Below are positions 42,737 to 52,442 of a DNA stretch of 64,000 nucleotides, piece by piece. Origin of the DNA: a bacterium 1xD42-67 (GTDB lineage Bacteria; Bacillota; Clostridia; Oscillospirales; Oscillospiraceae); assembly GCA_003612335.1 (NCBI GenBank), contig RAYO01000010.1, positions 1 to 64,000 on the forward strand, in the 5' to 3' direction. The stretch's first letter is position 1. Every line of letters begins with the position of its first letter. The translations under genes were made by a program, and so were the position numbers. Under the pieces are notes generated by a model that was not told the DNA's origin, did no database searches, and saw only the letters and a list, made by a program, of their open reading frames with translations.

Positions 42737-44227
42737 CTATAAGGTGACCCCGTCCCGCAGGATCCCGATCTGATAGAAGCCGCAGCGCTCATTGCTGGCC
42801 GCATACCGGCCCTCCGCCGCCGCGATGACCAGCTCGAAGAGCTCCTGCTCCTTCTCCTCCAAGGTATCCCCCTTGATAAGGGTGCCCGCATCGAAGTCCA
42901 TCCACTCTCTCTTGCGCTGGTAGAGGGCGGAATTGGTGGCGATCTTCACGGTGGGGGCCGCAAAGGCCACTGGGGTCCCCCGGCCCGTGATGAACAGCAC
43001 CATGGTCGCCCCCGAGGCGATCTGGGCCGTCACCCCCACCAGGTCGCTGCCCGGGCCCCACACCAGGTTGAGCCCGTGCTCCTTCGCCCGGTGTCCATAG
43101 GGGATCACATCCATGACCGCGCAGTCCCCTCCTTTTTGGATGCAGCCCAGCGACTTGTCCTCGATGCTGCTGATCCCCCCCAGCTTGTTGCCGTGGGAGG
43201 GGTTCCCGCTGGCGCTGGCGCCGTACTTCTCGATATAGCCCTTGAAGGACCCGATCAGCTCCACCACCTTCTCAAAGGTCTCCCGATCCTTGGCCCGGCT
43301 CATCAGGATATGCTCCGCGCCGAACATCTCCGGGACCTCCGTGATGTCCACCGTGGCGCCGTGTTCCCCCACCAGCCGCTCGGTCAGCCGGCCCATCAGC
43401 CGGTTCCCCGTGATCCCTGAGAAGCCGTCGCTCCCGCCGCAGTTGGCCGCGATGTGCAGCTCCGAGAGGGGGCAGGGCGTCCGTCTGTCCCCACACACCA
43501 GCTCATACAGCTCGCCCAGCTGCTCCATGGCCCGCCCATACTCATCCGTCTCGCTCTGAAGGTGGATCTTCCGAAAGCGCGTCTCGTCAAAGTCCTGGAT
43601 ATAGGGCCTGACCGTCTCGAAAAGGTTGTTCTCACAGCCCAGCTCCACGAAGAACGCCCCGCCAAAGTTGGCGTTCTGGATGAGGGAGGCCACCACGCGC
43701 CGGGTGTTGATCAGATCCTGTCCCATCTGGCCGCAGCCGCAGTCGTGGGTCAGGGGCAGGAAGCCGTCGAAGCTCGGGGTCTTGGGGAACCGCTCCGCCG
43801 CCATGCGGGCGAAGGCGGTCATGTGGGTGTTGGTGCAGAAGGAGCCCGAGATCAGGATGATGTAGTTCCGGGTCCCCGCCTGGCCGTTTTTGCGCCGGTA
43901 TCCCAAAAAGGTCTCGCTGCTCCTCCCCGGCACGATCTTCTCCTCCGCCGGCTCATAGACATAGCTGCGGCGCAGGTCCCCCTGGGAGACCAGATCGTGG
44001 GTGTGGATCCAGCCGCCTGCCGGGATATCCTCCCCGGCCGTCCCGATGACATTGCCGTACTTGATCACCGGGGCCCCTTTGGGGATCCTCCGGAGGGCTA
44101 TCTTGTGTCCTTTGGGGATGTCGTCCTGCGCGGTCAGCTCGATCTGCCCGCATCGGACCTGAACGCCTGTGCGGATCTCCTTCAGCGCCACCGCCACATT
44201 GTCCTGTGGATGGATCTGATACACCAT
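42737..44227 (-). CDS. UxaA/GarD-family sugar-acid dehydratase
   Basis: 496 residues. Residues 1-90 are a SAF domain (HPQDNVAVALKEI, IALRRIPKGAPVIKYG). The rest is the UxaA catalytic part, with HDCGCGQMGQDL, GCENN and NCGGSDGFSGITGN, whose Cys/His residues may bind metal. Members remove water from altronate, galactarate or related acids. ATG at 44227 follows GGGAGG; a longer in-frame start is not supported. First structural gene behind the GntR regulator; the operator candidate at 44268-44279 lies upstream. Confidence 0.9.
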   Translation of the reverse strand: MVYQIHPQDNVAVALKEIRTGVQVRCGQIELTAQDDIPKGHKIALRRIPKGAPVIKYGNVIGTAGEDIPAGGWIHTHDLVSQGDLRRSYVYEPAEEKIVPGRSSETFLGYRRKNGQAGTRNYIILISGSFCTNTHMTAFARMAAERFPKTPSFDGFLPLTHDCGCGQMGQDLINTRRVVASLIQNANFGGAFFVELGCENNLFETVRPYIQDFDETRFRKIHLQSETDEYGRAMEQLGELYELVCGDRRTPCPLSELHIAANCGGSDGFSGITGNRLMGRLTERLVGEHGATVDITEVPEMFGAEHILMSRAKDRETFEKVVELIGSFKGYIEKYGASASGNPSHGNKLGGISSIEDKSLGCIQKGGDCAVMDVIPYGHRAKEHGLNLVWGPGSDLVGVTAQIASGATMVLFITGRGTPVAFAAPTVKIATNSALYQRKREWMDFDAGTLIKGDTLEEKEQELFELVIAAAEGRYAASNERCGFYQIGILRDGVTL

Positions 44228-44267
44228 ATTGCCTCCCATATCTCGCAGTTCATAACATATAAAAAAT

Positions 44268-44279
44268 ATCTTATAAGAT
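44268..44279 (-). promoter_or_regulatory. Candidate GntR operator in front of the UxaA-like gene
   Basis: Perfect 12-bp palindrome ATCTTATAAGAT, embedded in an AT-rich stretch. Its core TCTTATAAGA is the same as in the longer palindrome upstream of the GntR gene. It coincides with a poor -35-like TTATAA on the minus strand. Confidence 0.6.
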
Positions 44280-44299
44280 CTTGGGCGGAACGATAGCGC

Positions 44300-45010
44300 C
44301 TATCGTCCCATCCTGTCCCGGTAATAGGAGCAGGCATCTCTGCAGATCCGGTCCAGGTGTTCCGCCAGGGCCTCCACGGCCCCTTCCAGATCCCCCTGGG
44401 CCATCGCGGTCACGATCTTCTCGTGCTCATAGACCGGGAGCATGAACTCGTCCACCTTCCCCAGGTCCCGCCGCTCTTTATAGATCGGCGCCCGGGCCAT
44501 CTCCACCTGCTCGCTGATGCTGGTCAGCATCCTGCACAGCAGCTCGTTCCCCGACTTCTGCATCATCAGCTTGTGGAACTCCCGGTCCACCTGGGAGACG
44601 CCCACTGGGTCCCAATCGTCGCAGCGCTTCCTGGCTTTCTCGATGAATCCCCGCAGGTTCTTGATATCCTCCTCCTGGAGATCGGGGAAAGCCTGACGGA
44701 GCCCGCCCACCTCCAGGATCTTGCGGACCTGGAACAGATCCCGGACATCGTTCTCGCTCATGCTGACGATCGAGGAGGAGCGATAGGAATCTCCTATGAT
44801 CAGTCCGTCCGCCCGCAGCATGTTGATGGACTCCCGCACCGGTGTGACACTGCAATTGAACATCTTCGCGATGGCGCTCTCATTGAGCTTCTCGCCCATC
44901 TGGAAGCCGGGCACCTCCTGCATGATGATCATCTGCTTGAGGCGCTCATACACCTGCCTGGACAGGGAATCACGGGCTAACGAGATCTTGTCCCCACTCA
45001 TCTTTGTCAT
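44300..45010 (-). CDS. GntR-family regulator, FadR/FCD subfamily
   Basis: 236 residues. N-terminal winged helix about 15-80 (ESAIAKMFNCSVTPVRESINML), then an all-helical FCD ligand domain with metal-type His/Asp positions such as DREFHKLMM. FCD regulators commonly sense sugar acids and control their catabolic genes. ATG at 45010. It is the upstream gene of the sugar-acid operon and has its own promoter. Matching palindromes before itself and before the UxaA-like gene suggest autoregulation and operon control. Confidence 0.92.
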   Translation of the reverse strand: MTKMSGDKISLARDSLSRQVYERLKQMIIMQEVPGFQMGEKLNESAIAKMFNCSVTPVRESINMLRADGLIIGDSYRSSSIVSMSENDVRDLFQVRKILEVGGLRQAFPDLQEEDIKNLRGFIEKARKRCDDWDPVGVSQVDREFHKLMMQKSGNELLCRMLTSISEQVEMARAPIYKERRDLGKVDEFMLPVYEHEKIVTAMAQGDLEGAVEALAEHLDRICRDACSYYRDRMGR

Positions 45011-45032
45011 GTCTCCTGATCCTTTTTTCGTT

Positions 45033-45061
45033 ATTATAGCATGTTCCTCCGTCCTTGTAAA
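45033..45061 (-). promoter_or_regulatory. Sigma-A promoter of the GntR gene
   Basis: Minus strand TTTACA (45061-45056), 17 bp, TATAAT (45038-45033), 23 bp before the start codon. Confidence 0.8.
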
Positions 45062-45072
45062 GAGGGGACGCC

Positions 45073-45092
45073 ATATTTCTTATAAGAAATAT
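45073..45092. promoter_or_regulatory. 20-bp palindrome, candidate GntR operator
   Basis: Perfect palindrome with half-site ATATTTCTTA, 12 bp upstream of the -35 box of the GntR gene. It shares the core TCTTATAAGA with 44268-44279. Confidence 0.65.
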
Positions 45093-45191
45093 TTTATTAA
45101 GGTGTAGGGTCCTAAGCTGTCCGTCAGCACCAGCTCCAGATCCTCCGCGCCCCGCTCTGCCGGGGACTGCTGTTCCCTGCCGCGCCGGCGC

Positions 45192-45222
45192 AAAAAAAGA
45201 CCTGCCGGTCAGGGCAGGTCTT
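45192..45222 (-). terminator. Terminator of the S10-spc-alpha operon
   Basis: Minus-strand stem AAGACCTGCC (45222-45213 with 45206-45197), followed by a run of T (45198-45192). It sits 11 bp after the rplQ stop. Confidence 0.93.
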
Positions 45223-45232
45223 ATCGATACGA

Positions 45233-45577
45233 TCACACCAGCTGCACGATCGCCATCTCGGCGGCGTCGCCGCGGCGGGGGCCGACGCGGACGATCCGGG
45301 TGTAGCCGCCGTTGCGGTCGGCATACTTGGGCCCGATCTCCTTGAACAGCTTATTGGTCACGTCCTCCTTGGTGATATAGGACAGGGCCTGACGGTAGGT
45401 GGCCAGAGTGTTGCCCTTGGCCAGGGTGATCATTTTCTCGGCCACGGGAGCCACTTCCTTGGCGCGGGTGACGGTGGTCTTGATCTGGCCATTCTCCAGC
45501 AGATAGGTGACCATAGCGCGGAGCATGGCCCGGCGCTGATCGCTGGTACGGCCCAGCTTACGGTTCTTCTGAGACAT
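45233..45577 (-). CDS. rplQ: 50S ribosomal protein L17
   Basis: 114 residues, the short bacterial form. The N-terminal block [19 protein letters not shown] and the C-terminal [11 protein letters not shown] are diagnostic. It binds 23S rRNA near the tunnel exit. Last gene of the alpha part of the operon, separated from rpoA by 160 bp and directly followed by the operon terminator. Confidence 0.97.
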   Translation of the reverse strand: MSQKNRKLGRTSDQRRAMLRAMVTYLLENGQIKTTVTRAKEVAPVAEKMITLAKGNTLATYRQALSYITKEDVTNKLFKEIGPKYADRNGGYTRIVRVGPRRGDAAEMAIVQLV

Positions 45578-45715
45578 AGTTGACGCTCCTTCGACCTCGT
45601 GCGGCGAGATCAGATCTAGATTCGTTCATTCGGACCACGCAGGCCCGGGACAACCGGAACGGACACAGATATGTGCAGACCGCGGAACGTTACATACCGA
45701 TCTGCTTGCCCCCGA

Positions 45716-45732
45716 GCCCCCTCGAAGGGGGC
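45716..45732 (-). other. Intercistronic hairpin between rpoA and rplQ
   Basis: GCCCCCT pairs with AGGGGGC around CGA, inside a 160-bp gap that holds no gene. It lies 6 bp past the rpoA stop and could reduce or stabilise the downstream message. Confidence 0.5.
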
Positions 45733-45737
45733 GGCTC

Positions 45738-46688
45738 TCAAGTGTTCTCCTCTGCCGCCAGAGACAGCCCCATCATGGCCAGCTTGTTGATGACCTCCTC
45801 CAGAGACTTGCGCCCCAGGTTCCGGACCTTCATCATCTCCTCCTCGGTCTTGGAGATCAGGTCCTCTACCGTGTTGATGTTGGCCCGCTTCAGGCAGTTG
45901 TAGGAGCGGACAGACAGGTCCATATCGTCGATGGTCATCTCCATCACCTTGTCCCGCTGGGCCTCCGCCTTCTCCACCACGGTGGAGCGGGTGCCCATGG
46001 TCTCGGACAGGTCGGTGAACAGGGTGAAGTGGTCGCAGAGGATCCGGGCGCCCAGAGAGACGGCGTCCCGGGCATCGATAGTGCCGTTGGTCCACACCTC
46101 CAGGGTCAGCTTGTCATAGTCCGTGGCGTCTCCCACACGGGTGTTCTCCACCGTATAGTTGACCTTGCGGACGGGGGTGTAGATAGAGTCCACCGGGATG
46201 ATCCCGATGATGGACTGGCTGGGCTTGTTCTTGTCTGCCGGGACGTAGCCCCGGCCGTGGGACAGCGTCAGCTCCATGGAGAGGGTGGCATCCGGCCCCA
46301 GGGTGGCGATATGCAGATCTGGATTGAGGATCTCCACATCCGCGTCTGCCTTGATATCGCCAGCGGTGACCTTGCACTCTCCGGCGGCCTCGATATGGAC
46401 GGTCTTTACACCCTCGCAGTAGAGCTTGGCGATGATGCCCTTCACATTGAGGACGATCTCAGTGACGTCCTCCTTGATGCCGGGGATGGTGGTGAACTCA
46501 TGCTGCACCCCGGAGATCTTGATGGAGGTCACCGCAGTGCCGGGCAGCGAGGACAGCAGGATCCGCCGAAGGGAGTTGCCCAGAGTGGTGCCGTAGCCCC
46601 GCTCCAGCGGCTCGACCACATATTTGCCGTAAGAGGCGTCGCCGGGATATTCTACGCATTCGATACGGGGCTTTTCGATTTCGATCAT
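45738..46688 (-). CDS. rpoA: DNA-directed RNA polymerase alpha subunit
   Basis: 316 residues. The N-terminal assembly domain ([23 protein letters not shown]) dimerises and nucleates the polymerase. A linker precedes the C-terminal helix-hairpin-helix domain ([25 protein letters not shown]) that contacts upstream DNA and activators. ATG at 46688. It is set apart from rpsD by a 220-bp gap with a long inverted repeat. Confidence 0.98.
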   Translation of the reverse strand: MIEIEKPRIECVEYPGDASYGKYVVEPLERGYGTTLGNSLRRILLSSLPGTAVTSIKISGVQHEFTTIPGIKEDVTEIVLNVKGIIAKLYCEGVKTVHIEAAGECKVTAGDIKADADVEILNPDLHIATLGPDATLSMELTLSHGRGYVPADKNKPSQSIIGIIPVDSIYTPVRKVNYTVENTRVGDATDYDKLTLEVWTNGTIDARDAVSLGARILCDHFTLFTDLSETMGTRSTVVEKAEAQRDKVMEMTIDDMDLSVRSYNCLKRANINTVEDLISKTEEEMMKVRNLGRKSLEEVINKLAMMGLSLAAEENT

Positions 46689-46801
46689 ATTGCTGAGATA
46701 CCCTCCTTTTTTCGGCGGCGCAGGGGCGCCGCTCCATTCAGCTCACCAATATCTGAGGGTCGTCTAAGTTCTGTGTGCTCGCCGGGCTGTTTCGTATATC
46801 G

Positions 46802-46875
46802 GTGCAGGGGCGGATATCATCCGCCCACCACTCCCGCACATCGTCTTCTCAGGCGGATGATATCCGCCCCTGCAC
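46802..46875. repeat. Long inverted repeat between rpsD and rpoA
   Basis: Arms 46802-46825 and 46852-46875 are perfect 24-bp inverted copies with a 26-bp loop. Each arm is itself nearly palindromic (GGCGGAT, ATC, ATCCGCC). The layout is that of a paired REP/BIME-type or small palindromic mobile element. No T run follows, so it is not a typical terminator. The rest of the 220-bp gap shows no gene. Confidence 0.85.
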
Positions 46876-46908
46876 ACCGCTTCTATACGTGTCAGCCCGA
46901 CGAAGGGA

Positions 46909-47511
46909 TCACTTAGAATACAGCTCGACGATGAGGTGCTCTTCCACGGGGAAGTCGATGTCGTCCCGGGCGGGCATGGCATTGACGGTCCCCTGGAGGG
47001 TATTTTTTGTGCGGTCCAGCCACTTGGGCACGTTGACCACGGGGGCGTCCTCGCCGGTCAGGCGCTTGAACTTGACGGAGGAACGGCTCTTCTCCCGCAC
47101 CTCGATCACGTCGCCCACCTTGACCAGGTAGGAGGGGATATCCACCCGCTGGCCGTTGACGGTGAAGTGGCCGTGGGTGGTGAGCTGGCGGGCCTCACGG
47201 CGGGTCATGGCGAAGCCAAGACGGTATACCACGTTGTCCAGCCGGCGCTCGATGAGGGTGAGCAGGTTCTCGCCCGTCTTGCCCTGCATCCGGGACGCCT
47301 TCTCATAGTACATATGGAACTGCTTCTCCATGATGCCATAGACGAATTTGACCTTCTGCTTCTCGGTCAGCTGCATCGCGTACTCAGACTGCTTCTTGCG
47401 CATCTGGCCCTTGGGGTTGCGCTCGGTCGTCTTCTTGGCATAGCCCATGGCGGCGGGGGACAGGTTCAGCGCCTTGCACCGCTTGGCGATGGGCTGCATA
47501 TTTCTAGCCAT
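46909..47511 (-). CDS. rpsD: 30S ribosomal protein S4
   Basis: 200 residues; primary 16S binder and, in some bacteria, translational repressor of the alpha operon. [27 protein letters not shown] is the S4 RNA-binding region (here residues about 95-121). The N-terminal Cys cluster of zinc-type S4 is absent, so this is the zinc-independent form. Lies 22 bp after rpsK. Confidence 0.97.
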   Translation of the reverse strand: MARNMQPIAKRCKALNLSPAAMGYAKKTTERNPKGQMRKKQSEYAMQLTEKQKVKFVYGIMEKQFHMYYEKASRMQGKTGENLLTLIERRLDNVVYRLGFAMTRREARQLTTHGHFTVNGQRVDIPSYLVKVGDVIEVREKSRSSVKFKRLTGEDAPVVNVPKWLDRTKNTLQGTVNAMPARDDIDFPVEEHLIVELYSK

Positions 47512-47533
47512 CTGTCAAAACCTCCTTCAATGA

Positions 47534-47935
47534 TCAGACGCGGCGGCGCTTCGGGGGCCGGCAGCCGTTGTGGGGGACGGGGGTCACGTCCTTGATCAGG
47601 GTGACCTCCAGGCCCACGGCCTGCAGCGCCCGGATGGCGGCCTCACGGCCCTGACCGGGGCCCTTCACGAAGACCTCCACAGACTTCAGGCCATACTCCA
47701 TGGCGGCCTTGGCGGCCGTCTCAGCGGCGGACTGAGCAGCGAAGGGGGTGGACTTCCGGGAGCCGCGGAAATTCAGCGCGCCGGAGGAGCACCAGGACAG
47801 GGCGTTGCCCTGTGCGTCAGTAACGGTGACCATGGTGTTGTTGAAGGAGGAGCGGATATGCACCTGGCCCCTCTCTACGTTCTTACGCTCGCGGCGCTTG
47901 CGCACCACTTTTTTACCTTTGGTATTCGCAGCCAT
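47534..47935 (-). CDS. rpsK: 30S ribosomal protein S11
   Basis: 133 residues. [20 protein letters not shown] and the C-terminal [11 protein letters not shown] are universally conserved S11 blocks. It forms the platform of the small subunit near the E site. The gene is 12 bp after rpsM. Confidence 0.98.
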   Translation of the reverse strand: MAANTKGKKVVRKRRERKNVERGQVHIRSSFNNTMVTVTDAQGNALSWCSSGALNFRGSRKSTPFAAQSAAETAAKAAMEYGLKSVEVFVKGPGQGREAAIRALQAVGLEVTLIKDVTPVPHNGCRPPKRRRV

Positions 47936-47947
47936 GTGTATCCCTCC

Positions 47948-48316
47948 TTACTTCTTCTTATTGGCGACGGTACGCTTGGGTCCCTTGCGGGTGCGGGCGT
48001 TGGTCTTGGAACGCTGGCCGCGGACGGGCAGCCCCTTGCGGTGGCGGATGCCCCGGTAGCAGCCGATCTCGGTCAGCCGCTTGATGTCCATGGCCACGTT
48101 GCGGCGCAGGTCGCCCTCCACGGTGTACTCGTGGCTGATGACCTCACGCAGCTTGGCCTCGTCCTCTTCGGTGAGGTCCTTCACGCGGGTGTCGGGGCTC
48201 ACCCCGGCCTTGGTCAGGATCTTGTTGGCGCTGGTGCGCCCAATGCCGTAGATATAAGTGAGGCCGATCTCGATTCTCTTCTCTCTCGGCAGGTCGATTC
48301 CGGCAATACGAGCCAT
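47948..48316 (-). CDS. rpsM: 30S ribosomal protein S13
   Basis: 122 residues. N-terminal [24 protein letters not shown] region and the basic tail with [17 protein letters not shown]. It sits in the head of the small subunit and contacts P-site tRNA. ATG at 48316, 18 bp after rpmJ. Confidence 0.98.
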   Translation of the reverse strand: MARIAGIDLPREKRIEIGLTYIYGIGRTSANKILTKAGVSPDTRVKDLTEEDEAKLREVISHEYTVEGDLRRNVAMDIKRLTEIGCYRGIRHRKGLPVRGQRSKTNARTRKGPKRTVANKKK

Positions 48317-48334
48317 TTTTTACAGCACCTCCAA

Positions 48335-48664
<330 letters not shown>

Positions 48665-48883
48665 TCACTTGGATCTCCAAGTGATACGGCCTCGGGTGAG
48701 GTCGTAGGGTGACATCTGGATCGTCACCTTGTCACCGGGCAGGATGCGGATGAAGTTCATCCGCAGCTTGCCGGAGATATGTGCCAGGATGATGTGTCCA
48801 TTGCCGATGTCCACGTGGAACGTGGTATTGGGCAGGGCCTCGGTGACGACGCCCTCCAACTCGATCATATCGTCTTTAGCCAA
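48665..48883 (-). CDS. infA: Translation initiation factor IF-1
   Basis: 72 residues, the standard OB-fold protein: [38 protein letters not shown] and [15 protein letters not shown] regions. It occupies the A site during initiation. The start codon is TTG at 48883, with AAGGAGG upstream, which is rare for infA. The gene overlaps the KOW protein by 8 nt. Confidence 0.97.
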   Translation of the reverse strand: MAKDDMIELEGVVTEALPNTTFHVDIGNGHIILAHISGKLRMNFIRILPGDKVTIQMSPYDLTRGRITWRSK

Positions 48884-49169
48884 GGCTAGTTCCCTCCTTG
48901 AAGGCGGCCAGCGCCCGTCTCAATGCCCGGTCGGAGACCGGCTCTCCCTGTTTCAGACTGTGGATCACGGGGTGATCATACATGTGCAGATAACCGGCCA
49001 GTTCACACACATGGCCCAGCTTTTTGGCCTTGGGACGGGCGATCTTCCGCCGCTTCCCATCGGCCAGCAGCAGCCTGTGCTGTTCCTGATCCACACCCAC
49101 TACGCAGAAGATACCGTCTTTGTCCCGCCCGGCATCTGCCCGGACGATCCAGCCTGTGTAGTCATACAT
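48876..49169 (-). CDS. KOW-domain RNA-binding protein
   Basis: 97 residues. The KOW-like part is [19 protein letters not shown]; a basic segment [16 protein letters not shown] follows. Related to archaeal/eukaryal L14e-type proteins and usually found between map and infA in Firmicutes; probably ribosome- or RNA-associated. ATG at 49169 follows GGAG and overlaps the map stop by 8 nt. Its end overlaps infA by 8 nt, so map, this gene and infA are translationally coupled. Confidence 0.87.
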   Translation of the reverse strand: MYDYTGWIVRADAGRDKDGIFCVVGVDQEQHRLLLADGKRRKIARPKAKKLGHVCELAGYLHMYDHPVIHSLKQGEPVSDRALRRALAAFKEGTSLG

Positions 49170-49938
49170 AAGCTCCGTCCTCCGTGACGGTGAGGATCTC
49201 CGGACCGTCCTCGGTGATGAGGATGGTGTTCTCATAGTGGGCGGCCAGGGAGCCGTCCTGGGTGACGGTGGTCCAGTTGCCCTCCAGGTTCTCCACCTGC
49301 CAGCCTCCGGCGCACACCATGGGCTCCACGGCGATGGTCATCCCCGGCTGGAGCCGGGGGCCATGGCCTGCGGGGCCGAAGTTGCGCACCTCCGGAGGCT
49401 CGTGCATCCTCGCGCCTACCCCGTGGCCCACGAAGTCCCGGACCACAGAGAAGCCGTTGGCCTCCACATAGACCTGGACCGCGTGGCCGATGTCGCTCAC
49501 CCGGCCGCCTCTGCGGGCCTTTTGGATGCCCTCCCAAAAGCTCTGCTGGGTGACCTGGATCAGCCGCATGGCTTCCTCGCTCACCTCACCGCAGGGGTAG
49601 GTGGCGGCGCAGTCCCCGTGGAATCCGCCGATGTAGGCACCCACATCCACGCTGACGATATCCCCCTCCTTCAGCTTGCGCTGATTGGGGATCCCATGGA
49701 TGACCACCTCGTTCACTGAGATACAGGTGGAAGCAGGGAACCCGCAGTAGCCCAGGAACGAGGGCTTGGCTCCGTGGCTCTCGATGAAGCGGCGGACCGC
49801 CCTGTCGATCTCGTGGGTGGTGATGCCCGGACGGATCAGAGAGCCGGCCAGGGCCCGGGCCTGGGCGGTGAGCCGCCCGGCCCGGCGCATAGCCTCGATC
49901 TCCCGAGGGGACTTGAGTGAGATCATTTCCAGCGCCAT
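49162..49938 (-). CDS. map: Methionine aminopeptidase, type I
   Basis: Removes the N-terminal Met from new proteins. 258 residues with the pita-bread fold. Metal ligands are visible in the blocks SVDVGAYIGGFHGDCAAT (two Asp), GHGVGARMHEPP (His), IAVEPMV (Glu) and ENTILITEDG (Glu). The ATG at 49938 overlaps the adk stop (TGATG). The order secY-adk-map is the usual Gram-positive one. Confidence 0.97.
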   Translation of the reverse strand: MALEMISLKSPREIEAMRRAGRLTAQARALAGSLIRPGITTHEIDRAVRRFIESHGAKPSFLGYCGFPASTCISVNEVVIHGIPNQRKLKEGDIVSVDVGAYIGGFHGDCAATYPCGEVSEEAMRLIQVTQQSFWEGIQKARRGGRVSDIGHAVQVYVEANGFSVVRDFVGHGVGARMHEPPEVRNFGPAGHGPRLQPGMTIAVEPMVCAGGWQVENLEGNWTTVTQDGSLAAHYENTILITEDGPEILTVTEDGAYV

Positions 49939-50576
49939 CAGAGCCCCAGCGCCTCCATGATGACCTTGGCGGTCCCCTCGATGGTGTCCTGGTTGGCCAC
50001 GGGGATCAGGATCCCCTTGCCCTCATAGAAGCCCTTCAGCGGCTCGGTCTCCTCGTGGTAGACCGCCAGCCGCGCCCGGACCGTCTCGGCCCGGTCGTCC
50101 TCCCGCTGGACCAGCTGGCCGCCGCAGGAGTCGCACACGCCCTCTGCTTTGGGGGGCTTTGCCTTGACGTGATAGGGAGCGCCGCAGCTCTGGCACACCC
50201 GGCGGCCCGACATGCGCTCCTCGATCTCTCCGTCCGAGATCTCGATGGACAGCACATGGTCGAAGGTGACGCCGGCGGCGTCCAGCGCCCCGGCCTGGCC
50301 GATGGTGCGGGGCACCCCGTCCAGGATGAAGCCCTTGGCGCAGTCAGGCTGCTCCAGCCGCTGGGCCACGATCCCGATGATCACCGAATCGGGCACCAGC
50401 TTGCCGGCGTCCATATAGCTCTTGGCCTCCAGGCCGGTGGGAGTGCCCGCCTTGATCGCGGCGCGTAAGATGTTCCCGGTGGAGATGGTGGGGATGCCCA
50501 GCTTGGCGCTGAGGATCTCGGCCTGGGTCCCTTTGCCGGCGCCGGGGGCGCCCAGCAGGATCAGTCTCATGCCCAT
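49938..50576 (-). CDS. adk: Adenylate kinase
   Basis: Converts AMP and ATP to two ADP. 212 residues. P-loop [10 protein letters not shown] at about 9-18, FILDGVPRT region, and a LID with four Cys (CQSCG and CDSCGG) that binds zinc, typical of Gram-positive enzymes. ATG at 50576 follows AAGGAGAG. It lies 12 bp after secY. Confidence 0.98.
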   Translation of the reverse strand: MGMRLILLGAPGAGKGTQAEILSAKLGIPTISTGNILRAAIKAGTPTGLEAKSYMDAGKLVPDSVIIGIVAQRLEQPDCAKGFILDGVPRTIGQAGALDAAGVTFDHVLSIEISDGEIEERMSGRRVCQSCGAPYHVKAKPPKAEGVCDSCGGQLVQREDDRAETVRARLAVYHEETEPLKGFYEGKGILIPVANQDTIEGTAKVIMEALGL

Positions 50577-50588
50577 CGCCCTCTCTCC

Positions 50589-51983
50589 TTACTCCAGGAA
50601 GCCCTTGTAATGCCGCATGAGCATCTGGGCCTCCATCTGCTTCACGGTCTCCAGGGCCACGCCCACCACGATGATGACCGAGGTGCCGCCGATCGCCAGG
50701 GAGCTGTAGCCCACCAGGTTGCCGGTGATGATGGGGACGATGGCGATCACAGACAGGTACAGGGCTCCGAACATGGTGATCTTAGACAGCACCTTGGTGA
50801 GGAAGTCGGCAGTGGGCTTCCCGGGCCGCAGGCCGGGGATGAAGCCGCCGTTCTTCTTCAGGTTGTTGGCCACCTCGATGGGGTTGAACGCCATGGTGGA
50901 GTAGAAATAGCTGAAGCCTACGATCAGCAGGAAATAGATGATGCTGTAGAAGGGGGCCGCCGTGTCGAAGACCTTCATCAGGCCGCCGCCGAAGCCCGGG
51001 CTGTCCTTGGTGATGCCCATGAACGCGCAGATGGTGGCGGGCAGAGAGGCGATGGACTGGGCGAAGATGATCGGCATGACGCCGGACATGCTCACCTTCA
51101 TGGGGATGTGGGTGGACTGGCCGCCGTACATCTTGCGGCCCACGACCCGCTTGGCGTACTGCACCGGGATGCGCCGCTCTGCATTGTTGATATAGACGAT
51201 GAAGACCACCAGGGCCAGCATCCCCACCACGATCAGAGCGATGACCCAGGGGGCCAGGGCCTGCTTGGCATAGGCCGCGACCTGGGCCTTGGCCTGCTCA
51301 GCAGACATGCCCAGACCGGTGAAGACCTCCTCGCTGACAGCGCCGGTGCGCAGGTTGTTCCAAGCCTGCACGCCGCTGACACAATCCATGATCATCCTGG
51401 GGAACCGGGAGACGATGCCCGCGAAGAGGATGATGGAGATACCGTTGCCGATGCCGAACTCGGTGATCTGCTCGCCCAGCCACATCAGGAAGGCGGAGCC
51501 GGCGGTGAAGGAGATCACGATCACCAGGCCCACCCAGAAGGCGTTCAGGGCGCCGCCGTTGACCAGGCCGTAGCTCTTCACCAGGGTATAGTAGCCGAAG
51601 CCCTGGAGCAGGGCGATGGCCACGGTGGCGTAGCGGGTGATGGAGGCGATCTTCTTCCGGCCCTCCTCGCCGCCCTCACGGGCCATGCGCTCCAGGGCGG
51701 GGATGGCCACGGTCAGCAGCTGGATGATGATGGAGCTGTTGATATAGGGCTGGATGGACAGGGCGAAGATGGTGGCCATAGAGAAGGCGGAGCCGCTCAT
51801 GGCGTTCATCAGGCCCAGGATGGTGCCGCTCTGGCTCTTCAGATACTCCTCCAGAGCGTTGCCGTCGATATAGGGCACGGGGATGGCGGAGCCGAGGCGG
51901 AAGATCAGCAGGGCCATGATGGTGAAGAGGATCTTCTTCTTCAGCTCGGGGACCTTCCAGGCGTTGCGGATGGTCTGGATCAT
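50589..51983 (-). CDS. secY: Preprotein translocase subunit SecY
   Basis: Channel of the Sec translocon: 464 residues with ten membrane helices. IRNAWKVPELKKKILFTI starts the chain. PYINSSIIIQLL marks the plug/helix-2 area, and the cytoplasmic loops carry GQSTHIPMKVSMSGVMP and LKKNGGFIPGLRPGKPT. ATG at 51983 follows GGGAGG. It starts 2 bp after rplO. Confidence 0.98.
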   Translation of the reverse strand: MIQTIRNAWKVPELKKKILFTIMALLIFRLGSAIPVPYIDGNALEEYLKSQSGTILGLMNAMSGSAFSMATIFALSIQPYINSSIIIQLLTVAIPALERMAREGGEEGRKKIASITRYATVAIALLQGFGYYTLVKSYGLVNGGALNAFWVGLVIVISFTAGSAFLMWLGEQITEFGIGNGISIILFAGIVSRFPRMIMDCVSGVQAWNNLRTGAVSEEVFTGLGMSAEQAKAQVAAYAKQALAPWVIALIVVGMLALVVFIVYINNAERRIPVQYAKRVVGRKMYGGQSTHIPMKVSMSGVMPIIFAQSIASLPATICAFMGITKDSPGFGGGLMKVFDTAAPFYSIIYFLLIVGFSYFYSTMAFNPIEVANNLKKNGGFIPGLRPGKPTADFLTKVLSKITMFGALYLSVIAIVPIITGNLVGYSSLAIGGTSVIIVVGVALETVKQMEAQMLMRHYKGFLE

Positions 51984-51985
51984 GG

Positions 51986-52426
51986 TCAGACCACCTCCCA
52001 CTTACCACCGGCAGCCACGATCTTTTGCTTCGCGGACGCGGAGAAAGCGGAGGCCTTCACGATCAGCTTTTTGGAGATCTCGCCATTGCCCAGGATCTTC
52101 ACGCCGTACTGGCACTTGGACAGGATGCCCTTCTCCAGCAGCGCCTGAGCATCCACCACGGCGCCGTCCTCGAACTTCTCCAGGGCGGAGACGTTGACGG
52201 CCTCCAGGGGCTTGGCGAAGATGTTGTGGAAGCCCCGCTTGGGCAGGCGGCGGGCCAGAGGCATCTGGCCGCCCTCGAACCCGACGCGGACGCCGCCGCC
52301 GGAACGGGCCCACTGGCCCTTGTGGCCCCTGCCGGCAGTCTTGCCGTTGCCGGAACCGGCGCCCCGGCCCTTGCGGTAAGCCTTGGTGTTGGAGCCGGGG
52401 GCGGGGGAAAGTTCATGCAGATTCAT
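51986..52426 (-). CDS. rplO: 50S ribosomal protein L15
   Basis: 146 residues. The Gly/Arg-rich N terminus ([18 protein letters not shown]) and [19 protein letters not shown] identify it. A late assembly protein of the large subunit. ATG at 52426. Confidence 0.98.
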   Translation of the reverse strand: MNLHELSPAPGSNTKAYRKGRGAGSGNGKTAGRGHKGQWARSGGGVRVGFEGGQMPLARRLPKRGFHNIFAKPLEAVNVSALEKFEDGAVVDAQALLEKGILSKCQYGVKILGNGEISKKLIVKASAFSASAKQKIVAAGGKWEVV

Positions 52427-52442
52427 GTCGTGCGCCTCCTCG

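Noticed and set aside
46802-46875. Ordinary rho-independent terminator between rpsD and rpoA
   Set aside because: The loop is 26 bp and no T run follows on the minus strand; ending transcription before rpoA would also be harmful.
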